From: Naematelia aurantialba | Taxonomy: Eukaryota > Basidiomycota > Tremellomycetes > Tremellales > Naemateliaceae | Assembly (NCBI GenBank): GCA_021527695.1 | Contig: JAKFAO010000001.1 | Span: 372,001-436,000 of the forward strand | Direction: 5' to 3' | Length of the DNA stretch: 64,000 nucleotides | In this document: positions 54,585 to 64,000 of the stretch, piece after piece | How positions within the stretch are numbered: the first letter of the stretch is position 1 | Layout: every line of letters begins with the position of its first letter | Translations under genes and position numbers: made by a program | The notes under the pieces: model-generated | The model's database searches: none | The model's input: only the letters and a program-made list of their open reading frames with translations | What the model was told of the DNA's origin: nothing

Positions 54585-56663
54585 CTAGAGTAATCCCAGC
54601 CCGCCTTCACCCCTCATCTCCTCCTCTTCACCAATGCCCATGGCCCTCTGTGCCTCTCGCTCTTCCTCCCAATCAATACCTTCTCCCTTGGCGATCACAC
54701 GCTCGTAGTATGCCTTTCCCCACCCCTCCAACCCATCAGGCAAAACCACCATCGGCTCGCCCATCTCGTCCACATGCCCCGCGCTGAGTTCACTGACCAC
54801 CGCACGCATTGCGCGCTCTCTTCGCCGAATAGCTCGGCCGCGCACCGCTTCGAAAGCCGGGAAGAGGGTGACGAGCCACAAGTAAATGGGCAGAAAGACG
54901 TGTGTGAGGAGCAGTGGCGGCGCGCGGCGCATACGATCTAGTAATGCTGGGTTGGCGGCGAGACCAGCGTCCAAGTCGCCCATTTGCGGGTGAGTGCGGC
55001 CAGGCAGGCGGAGGACGACCAGATCCCGATCGAGATGCATAAGGGGGATGATCCATGACCAGAATGCCGGGCTGGAGGATGGGTGGTGCGGGGGCCGTTG
55101 ACCTTGGACAGCAACATTTGCGGCTGGAGCAGCAGCACCGGGGGCTGGACCAGCGGCAGCGGCAGCAACGGCCCCAGCCCCAACGATAGCAGGTGCTCGA
55201 GCTGCGGCCCGTCTTCGATCGAGGGCAAGTCGTTGCCACGCATCAGTCATCCACCAGCCCATCGCGCCGCCCAGGATGATCCACAATCTCCCGTCGTTTT
55301 GGTCCATCCCTCTGCACACCATGAACACAAGCGCAGCCAGCTTGGCCGCCGAGAGAGCAAGAGCCAAAGCAGTGGCGGCCGTGACTGTCGGGGTCCATGA
55401 CTGGCGGAGGACGGGTTGAGGCAGTGCAGGAATGGTTCGAGTGGGCGGAGGAAGAGGAACAAGAGACATGAGGGTCTGCAATTCGAGCTCGTCGTTGAGG
55501 GATGGAAGGAGCGATGTGATGCGGAGATATTGCAGGAGATGGACAAGCTGTGACGGCGAGGACAGCCTCAGTGGTGGCAAGTGTAGCTGGTACGGAAGGT
55601 TGCTGAACGTTTCAGCTGTGTCCATTCAGGGATGGTTATCGGCTCACTCCATTTCAACCATGACTTTCTCGCCTTCTTCCCCCTCGTCCCAGACTCTACC
55701 TACAATGGCAACCCACAGATTCCTGATTTCCTGTTCGATGGAAATTCTGCCCAGCTTCGTCCATACGGCTTCCAAATCCACCTCAAAAGCGGTCTGCCAA
55801 CCCTGAATGCCCTCGCCTCTGGACTCGGCAAACATCTGTACAACAGACATGACCGCCTGTCGCGCCGTACTCTGCTCGACGACCGGTGGCGGCGTGGTTC
55901 CGTCCCATGCCAGAGGGGGTCTAGAGATTAAATGGCAGAGATGGTGTCGGGCGGTGAAAAGGAGATAGTGGACCGAATCTGCTAGCGCAAAGATAGTTAC
56001 TGTGCTGGACGTGTTAGAGGTGGAAACAAAGGAGGGTCTAGCCTCTGCTGCGGATGTGGAAGGCTCTGCGACGGAGCGGTATGACTGGGGGGCGCTTGGG
56101 GCAGGACGAGATGCGGGAGCAATACGTCGAGCAACAAGGTGGAATGTAAGCGCCTGTGCCAAGGCGCGTGACTAGCAACAAGTCAGCTTCTGAAGGTGGT
56201 TATCTGGTGGGGGGGAACCTACGTCCTTGACGACCTCGCCCAGTTGCTCTTCGTCTCGCACAATTCGCCCTTGCCAGACGACCCTCATCCCTTCCCTGTC
56301 CCATAGCTCTGCACTGTCCCCCAACCGCCCGTGCGCAAGCTCGTCTTTCAGCTCCGCGCAGCGCATCGACCTGGGGACGGCAAACCCATCTTTGTTCCGC
56401 GACCCGCCAGAATCAGCAAATGGAGTGGCGATGTTGATGCGTATGGTGTCGTCACTGGACGGCTGTGGTGGCTGAGCTGGAGGGAGGGTGATTCGCCGAC
56501 GTAGTGTAGGAAGAGGGTCGAGTTCGATCGCATCTGCAGTGGGGCGGTGAGGATGATGACGGTGATAGGTGGGCAGTGTAGGCGAAGAAGGGGTGGGGAG
56601 CGCAGATGCATCGGCAGTGTGAGGATGTTCGGCCTGCATTGTACCGCCTAGGATAGCCGCCAA
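54585..56663 (-). CDS. Ubiquitin-like domain membrane protein, HERP/Usa1-like
   Basis: Start ATG at 56661-56663 (MAAILGGTMQAEH). A Pro/His-rich leader precedes a ubiquitin-like domain (about residues 75-165): RINIATPF, CAELKDELAHGRLG, MRVVWQGRIVRDEEQLGEVV and, in exon 2, ALTFHLVARR. A Ser/Ala-rich linker follows, then membrane spans (TAATALALALSAAKLAALVF, WIILGGAMGWWMTDAW and THVFLPIYLWLVTLFP) next to a basic RGRAIRRRERAMR, and an acidic end. The exon 2/3 joint (GA/GTGAGC ... GTTCAG) gives EMDNLPYQLHLPP. This order fits HERP or Usa1 scaffold proteins of ER-associated degradation; a Dsc3-type Golgi ligase subunit is the other option. An Ala/Gly-rich insert lies near 55110-55180. Confidence 0.7.
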
Positions 56664-56965
56664 ACTCTCAGAGCCACTCAGTCGACGCAGTGAATGTTGG
56701 GATCGAGTCGGAGAGACAGTCCCGAGTCAATGTAAGATACCAACCTCGGCTTATACAACCTCCACGTAAGACCCCAGGGACATGACCAGCAGGTTATTAC
56801 CAGTTTGGGAAAGCAGTCGGAAATTGCTTCCGCTAATCCTTGCCCTGTAAACAAACCACGCGAGTGACTTTTGTAACCTCAGGCTCAGCAGTCAAGGACA
56901 AGCTTCTCTTCATATCTGGCGCTGCAAGCACCAACGAGCACAGACACCTCTACGGTGATCAGACA
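56664..56965. promoter_or_regulatory. Divergent promoter region, HERP-like / ADIP-like genes
   Basis: About 300 bases between divergent starts. No element recognised. Confidence 0.4.
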
Positions 56966-59244
56966 ATGGGTGCCGACGCAGCACAAGATGCTGTCTCGAA
57001 AGATGCCCAGTATGTCCAGCTTCATTTGCATTAGACGGACCAGAGGCTGACCATTTCTCCAGCTCCGACCGATCTAGCACTTCCTTATCCTCCATCAACA
57101 ACCAGCTCCTCACACATGGCTGGACCAAGCGCCCATTGAACCTTGGGAGCCTGTGTGAACGGGACCTCAACGACGTCGTAGCGGTCCTATACGAGCTGAT
57201 CGGCGCTGGAGTCGTGAGACTTTCCTTTTTTCTTTCGTTCCTTTACTGCAAGGAAACGTGGCCGTAATCAAAAGGCTAACAATGTGGCAGTCTAACATCA
57301 CGACCCTCGACGGACTATCAGCACGCCACAGGACGTTAGCATATGAGCACGAGCGGACGACGAAAACTATCTCTCAGCTGAAAGCGCACAATGCGAAGCT
57401 CGAGGCCGAAGCGCAAGGTTGGAAAGCACGTTGTAATGATGCAGAGAAGCGGTTGGCTCTGGAAGAAGCACGGTCCAAGGAGCTCAGAGAGGAATGTGGG
57501 AGAGGGAGGAAAGTTCTCGAGGGTGTACGAGTGGCTGCCGGCGTAAGTGGCTTGATCGAGTTTCGTGCAGAAGCTTGGCGGAAATGGGGCGGAAGATAGT
57601 TGGTTAACGACGGATTTTGCCTTTAGCACGAGGCGAAAAAGGCGCAAATGCGGTTCGACAAGGCTCAATCCCAGCTAAACAAGGTCGCAAACGATGCTTC
57701 TCTCCTATCGCGGCCACAAGGACTTGTTTTACTGAATCCCATTACGGGCGGAAGGTCTCATCCAGTTGCAGTAGGTTGTCAACTTGTCATGGGGTTATTG
57801 GGGCACCTGTTCTGACGAGTTCAGCCCGGTCAACCGGCCTTGCTTGAACAATCGCTCCGAGAGCTCACTGAGATACGGCAGAACTTGCAGGAGGAGACCG
57901 AAGCATTCAGACACGTCATTGTTTCTACGGCGAACGGGCTGAGAGAAGCCGTAGCCCTGGCTGTTGGAGAGGAGGTGGGTCTGCACAAGCGGGTAGCGAC
58001 TTAGGGCTAATTTTGTCAGGTACCCGAGCGAATGCTACACTCGCAATTCTTCACCAACCCAGCAGCCTCCTTCAGGACACATGCGTTCCAACCGACAACG
58101 TCAACAACGACAACAAGTCAATTTGCGTCTTCCACCTCACATCCCTCGATTGCAGATGCCCGCTTCAAAGCGCTCATTGCACAAGTACGCACGCGTCTGG
58201 CTGAACGCTCTCCGGCACCACGGGTCGTACAATTAGGCTCCGAATCAGTCCTAACTGAAGAAGAATTGCAAGCACGCAAGAAGGCTGAACGGGAGGAAGA
58301 GAAGCTCAAACAGGATCTGGAGGATAGGGTGAAAGATCTCGAAGTGGAAGTAACCTGTGCGAAAGCCAGGGAAGAAGAGGCGAGGAGGCTGGTAGAGGAA
58401 CTGACGAGGATGCAAGTGCAAGCTGGGTAGGTCCGAGCTGTTCCGCAAGGAAGTATAGCTGAGGCGTTAGATCGGCGAGGGGCTCCAATGTAGGCGCGGG
58501 GGATGAGGACGAAGATCTGGCGCTGGAACTGGCCCGACAGAAGACGGCATTGGACCAAGAGAGGTGGAAGGTGACCGAAGCGGCGTCGCGCTTAAGCCAA
58601 GAGCGACGGCAACTCGAGGTGAGCTTGCAAGGTTTCTCCTCTACAGAAGAGCTGATCATGCTCAGCTCGAGCGAGAAAGCTTCCTAGCAGAGCGACGCCG
58701 AGCCGACGTCGATGCCATGTTGGCTTTCCTCCCCTCGACCCCGGACGAGGCGGCTTCGGCATTGCCTAGTTCAGGTTCAGGTACAGATTCAAATACAACT
58801 ACACCACCGCCGCAGGTCTCGTCAAATCGGCACGCCCACATGCCAGCATCTCCGTCGCCTCTGTCGCCATCTGTCAGACCACGAACGCCAAAGTCGCACC
58901 CCGCAGGTAAACGGCGCACGAAAACGCCACTCTCGCGACTGGTGCTTGAAAAGGTCGCGCGGCAGAAGAGCAAGGAAGGTGGCGCGCCTCCTCATGTTCC
59001 TGGTGTCTTAGGCGAAGGCGGAAGGAGGATGAACGTTGGGCCGACGGCCCCAGGTTTGAGGAGCGAGCATGGTAGAGGGAAAGAGCGAAGTGTATCAAGC
59101 CAGAATCTGAAGAATTCTGCACGGCGGGAAGCAGCACCGCTCAAGAGCTCGACCTCTGGACCAAAGCCAGCGAGGGACCTGAGTGTCGCTGAGGGGATTG
59201 GCCCAAGAGGGGCAGCTGCGAAGGCAGGCCGGGCGTGGCGGTAG
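56966..59244 (+). CDS. ADIP/Msd1-like coiled-coil protein (microtubule anchoring)
   Basis: Start ATG at 56966 (MGADAAQDAVSKDA). The ADIP-type N-terminus is SSINNQLLTHGWTKRPLNLG and DLNDVVAVLYELIGAG, followed by long coiled coils: LDGLSARHRTLAYEHERTTK, KAHNAKLEAEAQGWKARC, EAKKAQMRFDKAQSQLNKV and LREAVALAVGEE; a later one is EELQARKKAEREEEKLKQDL. The family includes human SSX2IP and fission yeast Msd1, which anchor microtubules at the spindle pole. The C-terminal 170 residues are Ser/Pro/Arg-rich with basic KSHPAGKRRTKTPLSRL and no predicted order. About seven exons; joints were checked in several places. The family is fairly sure, the function less so. Confidence 0.75.
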
Positions 59245-59625
59245 GTTAGGTTGCGGTGTGCATTTTGGGATATCTACGATGCTCTCTGTGCTATGATTAT
59301 CGACGAGCTAGAACTGTCATGGTACCCCCTCTGCCTTGGATTGCAGCCGGGATTACAAGCTTGTCGCCACCTGGAAGCTCGGACGGTTTGCACGTGCTAC
59401 GTCATTCGGAGATGAAACCAGAGGCGGAAAATAAACTAGTGGTTTGTATTTTGCAGCACAACGCGTCCATTCTTGCTCTCTGTAGCTCTGCATCCCGCGT
59501 CGAGCCATTACATTTGGTTCACGCACGACAGCTCCAGCGATACCATAACACACCTCTGGTGTCACATCTCCTTTCCGGTGCCTGGCAGCTCGTACCTACG
59601 CTGAGCGGGATTGGCCTGACGGCCA
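59245..59625. other. Spacer between ADIP-like and GPC1 genes
   Basis: About 380 bases between two plus-strand genes: 3' end of one and promoter of the next. No element recognised. Confidence 0.35.
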
Positions 59626-62600
59626 ATGGCAGATTCGCCGTACCTCGAGCCTCTGTCTGAACCGGGTACATCAGGCTCGGACGCTGGCTTTGTGTCGCGG
59701 TACAGGTCGCTGTCGGACACTGCAGCGGCCGCGATCGATTTTCGCCCAGCGCTGTCACGGAGTAATTCTAGCCTGGCGAGCTTTGTGACCAAGACCATGG
59801 GGGACCGGTATGGCGATGAGTGGGGTGGAGGGGCGTTGACGCTGCTTGGTGCGTCTCTTCCTTCCTTCTTCCCGTCTTCCCTTCCTCCCTCCCTTCCTTC
59901 TTCCCTTCTTCCCTTCTTCCCTTCTTACTCCTATCCCTCTCTACCTTGTCCATGTCTTTCGCCAGCTGCTTCTCAACGTGTTCTTCGTCGCTTCGGTCAT
60001 GAGCGTATCAGCTTCTCGTCGCCGTGCCCATTCTTGTCGCGCTCTGGTGAAAATCAAGACAGAGCTGACCAGAGTATGCAGATGTGATCGAGACTTTCTT
60101 TGGTACGTCAATCAGTCCTTCTCATCCAGAATGCGACGGTCGCCTGAGATATTACCATGTCATCTGCATCCACTCCCTTCACCATGGCCAACTGTACCGC
60201 CATCGTCCATACTGCAATCCCCTCTCTACGAGGTCATCACGGGACGTCCGCTGCAACGACTACTACTCCACTATGTTGGTCATGTCGTACAATTCCTCCT
60301 AGACGCGTTCTATTGCCGTGCATCGTGCGAACCTCGTGGGGCCTGAAACAAGGGAGGATGAAGAATGAAGGAACCCATGATTCCCACCAATACGAGCTGA
60401 TCCCTCCAGACTCCCGGCTGGACCTCTTCAACCGCCGCCTCAAAGCCCAATCCGCGCGTCTCAAGTCCCGGGCCGTTGAGCTCCTCCCTCGTGGCCTACG
60501 TACGCCAGCAGGCGGGGGAATCTTGCTCGTAGAGGATGATGAGGGACCGGACGAGGGGGAAGGTGGTGAGGAGGGGCGGGGAAGGGAACGGCGGGGAACC
60601 GGGGAGAAGTACAGGAGGGAAGTTGAGCGAGAAGTTGAGAGAATCAAGGTCAAGGTGAGTTTTTGGAATGTTGGCGAGAGCCAGGGCACCGCATCGAAAG
60701 GGTACGAGATGGAGAGTGTAACGTGAGAGACCCGGTAGGATCCATTCTGGGTCCAGCGATGGCGGGGATGCCCGTCCAGATGTGGTGGAAAAATGGGACT
60801 GTTGGCTCCGTGCTGCGCGCAGCATGGGTCGTGGTGTCCTGCGGGGACTAGGCTACATGCGCCGCGGCTGCCAAGTGAACGAAGGCGGGAATCGGAAAGT
60901 CTCAGAGTGGCGAAGACGACCCACTGAACCGCTCAATCACGACTGGGCTGGTCTTATCGTTCCTGGGCGGCCAAGGGATGATTTCGGCAGTCGGAAAAGG
61001 CAGCTGGATGGGCTATTACTATGAATCTCACTCGCCGGACCTGCCAAGCATGACAGGAACCGATTTACTGACCGATTCTCAGCTCGCGGCCAAAGTGACC
61101 AATCTCTCGAGTCAATGGCGTTCAGCTCAAATCGTCCGGACCAAGGAGAAAGTCTGTGAGTACAGTGATTCCTTTTCACTAAGTCTCCTCCCTCCCCGGG
61201 CGCGTCGGATGATCCCTTCCCCTCTCCCATGAGCAGTCTCCGACTACAGTGTCATAAAGCTGACGTTTCCAATTTCCATTCCTAGCGTTCCTCTTCGGTG
61301 TCATGTCGCTCACCTTTACGTGCCTGCTGTATGGTATGGCACCCGAGTGGATGCCATTCGCATACACTGCACAGAGCGCGTTCTACCTCCCGACACGTAT
61401 ATGGACGTACAAGAAGAAAGCGTGGCACTACTTTTTGTTTGGTGAGCAACGCTGCAGGAATTGATGAGCGCTCGTTCGCTGATCGGGGTCTCTGCGTTAC
61501 GCGCTTTGTTGCTTGTTTCAGAGTGAGTGCCGCCAACGACTCCAGGTATAGCCGCTCACGTCATGTAGCCTGTGCTATTTCGTCAACGTGCTCGATCTTC
61601 TTTGGATCTGGGTCTTTCCTTCCTCCAGCATCCTCTTCATCGCGTGTTATCTTCTCACTCTAGGCAAGTGTCCTCCACCCGTCTGATGACTGCCGGCGCT
61701 GAACGCTCCCTGCAGGCCCGATTGCTAGCGCGATCATCACGTGGCGTAACTCGCTCGTCTTTCATTCGCTTGACAAGGTTACCAGCCTGTTCATCCACAT
61801 GTATCCACCGCTCGTACTGACCATCATACGGTAACTGACATACACTGCTATCCTCGGGTCCCCGAGGCTGACTCCACAATGCAGTCACGTGTATCCTAAT
61901 GCGGAGGAACGGTATACCGGCCTGAAGCAAGTCAGCGACTATAGCTGGTGGGCGATGATCCTCATCGCTGGTATTCCATGTACGGCCTCTCAATGCCCTC
62001 TAGCATCAACGCTGACTCGTTACAGATATCCTGTGGCAGGCAGCGTATTACAAGGTCACTCAGCGTACCGCGCATACTCTATAGCCATTTTTTTTCGCTG
62101 ACACAATGAAAACAGTTCATCTCGATCGACCGGAAACCTAAGATCGAATCTGGCCAGCGCCAATCGAGCTTCCAGTAGTACGCCTCATATCCGGCGAAGG
62201 GACTGCATTGCGCTTACAAAAGTGATCAGCATGTTGAACGATAAGCGAGGGCCTATTGGGAAAGCCCTGAGAGGCATACGGCCCGAACACCGCGAGCTGT
62301 GGTTCATCTTTGGTCAACTCAGTGAGTCGCCCGACTGCTCCCCACGTCTTCTTTCCTTCGTCGGTTGTCCATTCTACGTTCTTCTTTGATGTTTGCTCAC
62401 TGACAACTAACTCTGCTCAGTCTACAGCATCATATTCATGCTGCCTCCGGCTGTGCTACTCATCCACTCGCCACTGGCCAGCTCCATCTTCCTCATCGTC
62501 ATTTTTGCCGTATCGGCGTGGAACGGCGCATCCTTCTACGTCGAAGTTTTTGGACGAAAGTGAGTCTCGTATCTGACCCCTCCTCTGTCTTTCCTCTTCT

Positions 62601-63088
62601 TTGCCTCTGTCGGTAAGCGCGTGCTGATATAGAATTTTCCTGTTTCGTCCTCTTTCTGTCTTCTGTCTGTTTGGACTTGCTTTGCTTGCGCGGTCTTCTT
62701 CTTCTTGGTTGGACCCATTTTGGTGTTGGCTTTGGTGGCGCTCTTCTTCTTGACTGTGACTGGGTGCTTCGGGAGCAGATTCGAACGAGAACTCGAGCGA
62801 CTGCGCAAAGAGATGGAACTCGCTTCTGCGACAGGCACCAACACGACTTCGTCCCAGCCTAGTCCGTCGGTCCCGTCTACGCCATTCATGGATCGCAGCT
62901 TTGAGACGGACGGCGATGATGGCGACGGCGACGGCGACGCACTCGCCAATTCGCCACTGGTCTTGCCTGGTCCTGGTACCAAGCAGAACGCGGCAGACAT
63001 CGAAGTCCCAGAGCTGCAACTGGACAAGCCCGTGGTCAAGACCGCAGTGGTCCCCACTTACCCGGGAGACACGAGGAAGTCACAATGA
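59626..63088 (+). CDS. GPC1: Glycerophosphocholine acyltransferase Gpc1 (DUF2838)
   Basis: Multi-span ER enzyme that acylates glycerophosphocholine with acyl-CoA in phosphatidylcholine remodelling. Start ATG at 59626 (MADSPYLEPLSEPG), with the SRSNSSLASFV stretch seen near the start of relatives. Exons: 59626-59848, a 21-nt exon 60082-60102 (DVIETFF), then DSRLDLFNRRLKAQSARLKS.. to 60654, 61083-61155 (VTNLSSQWRSAQIVRTKEKV), 61286-61441 (SFLFGVMSLTF.. WHYFLF), a one-base exon 61522, 61569-61663 (LCYFVNVLDLLWIWVF), a GC-AG intron 61664-61715, then GPIASAIITWRNSLVFHSLD, SLFIHMYPPLVL, RHVYPNAEERY, WQAAYYKFISIDRKPKIESG, MLNDKRGPIGKALRG, FMLPPAVLLI, SAWNGASFYVEVFGRKFERE. Ends in an acidic tail. The intron 60655-61082 is long and could hide a further exon. 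Confidence 0.9.
59857..59937 (+). repeat. CTTC-rich pyrimidine tract in GPC1 intron 1
   Basis: About 80 bases of almost pure C/T made of cttc, ccttcc and cccttctt units. It lies near the 5' end of the 233-nt intron before the 21-nt exon. Confidence 0.8.
61522..61522 (+). other. Candidate one-nucleotide exon of GPC1
   Basis: The single A at 61522 is flanked by a perfect acceptor (TTGTTTCAG, ending 61521) and a perfect donor (GTGAGT, from 61523). Joining 61441-G, 61522-A and 61569-CC gives the codon GAC followed by CTG TGC TAT, which restores the family motif FLFDLCYFVN. A direct 61441/61569 joint shifts the frame and stops at 61661-61663. Confidence 0.75.
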
Positions 63089-63481
63089 GTGGTTTCGAGA
63101 CGTCGTTTGATTCATGTCATACTGTGTTCGCGTGCACGATGGGGGCTCCTTGGGCGAGCTTTGTTGGATGTTTGGATCTTCTTTGTATCACGCTGGGCTT
63201 GCCGATTTACGATGCAACGATTTTACAATTACAGCTACTTAGCGTCACTGGAGCACGGACGCTTAAAGAAACAAGAATTCAAAGCACACAACAGAGCCAT
63301 GGCAACACGAAACACGCCATACATCCCGAAATGATCGGTCGTAGCCGATTTCTCTAGTCGTTACTTACTCGAACCCAGTCATGAAAGAGGCAAAGCTCTC
63401 ATCGTTATATATATATAGAAGCGAAAGGCGGCTCCAAGACTCGTAAGACAGACGCATACGCTCAAGAAAACACGCCAACGT
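63089..63481. other. Convergent spacer GPC1 / RRM gene
   Basis: About 390 bases holding both 3' ends. A short (TA) run (tatatatatata) lies near 63404-63417 and fits an AT-rich 3'-end signal. No gene seen. Confidence 0.4.
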
Positions 63482-64000
63482 CTATTCCGAAGCCTCGCCA
63501 GATTGCGACGATACGAGCTCGGCTTCTACAGGGTAGACGCCGATGCCATTCTCGGTGCCAGAGCCAGATGCTTGGGCCATCTCACTGGCCTCTACAGCGG
63601 CTATTCGCTGCGCAATCGGATCGGTCGGGTCCACGCGAGCTACATTGCCCGAGTCGGATCGACGAGCCGCCGGTGGTGGGCTGAATCAAGTCAGTTTCGC
63701 ACACGAGACGAGGATCGAGTTGGCTCACCCAGTCCGAGGCTGATTGGCACATCGGTCTTTACCGTAAGCTATTCGGAGCGAGTGGTAGTCGGGAATCAGC
63801 TTGATCGCATCCACGGCTTTTTGCGCAGAATGAATATTGGTGCTATCGAGACCTGTAAGCACAGCTGCACATGGACTGTGCGACCACTCACAAGTTGACG
63901 AATGCTGCCGACTTTTCCTTGAGGAAGTTGATCATCTCAATTTCTACAACTGTCAGGACCCTCTCGACATATCCCAGCTATACTCACCGCCGTGCACACC
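63482..64000 (-). CDS. RRM RNA-binding protein, Nrd1-like, C-terminal part (cut by right edge)
   Basis: Only the last exons are inside. They read VVEIEMINFLKEKSAAFVNL, then DSTNIHSAQKAVDAIKLIPD and YHSLRIAYGKDRCANQPRTG, followed across an intron by PPPAARRSDSGNVARVD and an Ala/Glu/Ser-rich tail; the stop is at 63482-63484. The V-x-F-V-N..A-x-x-A-I..R-I-x-Y-G-K-D-R-C pattern is that of the last RRM of fungal Nrd1/Msa-type post-transcriptional regulators. The earlier RRMs lie beyond the edge. Family call from this single RRM. Confidence 0.75.

Noticed and set aside
61442..61663. GPC1 looks like a frameshifted pseudogene at the WHYFLF/LCYFVN joint
   Set aside because: A one-base exon with perfect splice signals restores the frame and the conserved Asp, and all downstream exons are intact, so decay is less likely.

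Overview
This window is nuclear DNA of a filamentous or dimorphic fungus, most likely a basidiomycete. Genes are compact and on both strands. They are broken by many short introns of about 43-60 nt with GTRNGY donors, and the products are typical fungal ones: a TOK-type K+ channel, a Zn2Cys6 regulator, Elongator Elp2, fungal Gpc1, a DUF3140 protein and a fungal RRM regulator. The class cannot be fixed from sequence alone. I saw no rRNA, tRNA, CRISPR or transposase gene.

Layout. 1-7.2 kb: ERB1 (-, cut by the left edge), a DUF3140 protein with a Lys-Pro tail (+), and a type II membrane M13 metallopeptidase (-). 7.2-17.5 kb: an orphan Gln/Ser-rich protein (+), an M1 aminopeptidase carrying a 12-bp repeat insert (-), and RAD17 (-). 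17.5-25.6 kb: Kish/TMEM167 (+), a bZIP regulator (-), a TauD-type dioxygenase (-) and a Zn2Cys6 regulator (-). 25.9-30.4 kb: TOK1 channel (+) and a small membrane protein (+). 31.1-39.3 kb: array A, five to six unrecognised genes, all on +. 39.9-47.2 kb: a conserved block of CCDC47/DUF1682 (-), HEM1 (-) and ELP2 (+). 47.4-52.2 kb: array B, four unrecognised genes, all on -. 52.7-64 kb: an SH3BGR-like Glu-rich protein (-), a HERP-like ubiquitin-domain protein (-), an ADIP/Msd1-like coiled-coil protein (+), GPC1 glycerophosphocholine acyltransferase (+) and the C-terminus of an RRM protein (-, cut by the right edge).

The housekeeping genes do not form a pathway. Several act at the ER or early secretory path (Kish, CCDC47, HERP-like, Gpc1, an XBP1/HAC1-like bZIP), but this may be chance. 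The parts I find most unusual are: (i) the two inward-facing arrays of fast-evolving paralogues on either side of the CCDC47-HEM1-ELP2 block; and (ii) the GPC1 gene, whose reading frame can only be restored by a one-nucleotide exon at 61522, and which also has a 21-nt exon and a GC-AG intron. Exon joints below were worked out by hand from splice consensus plus protein-family conservation; no transcript data were available.
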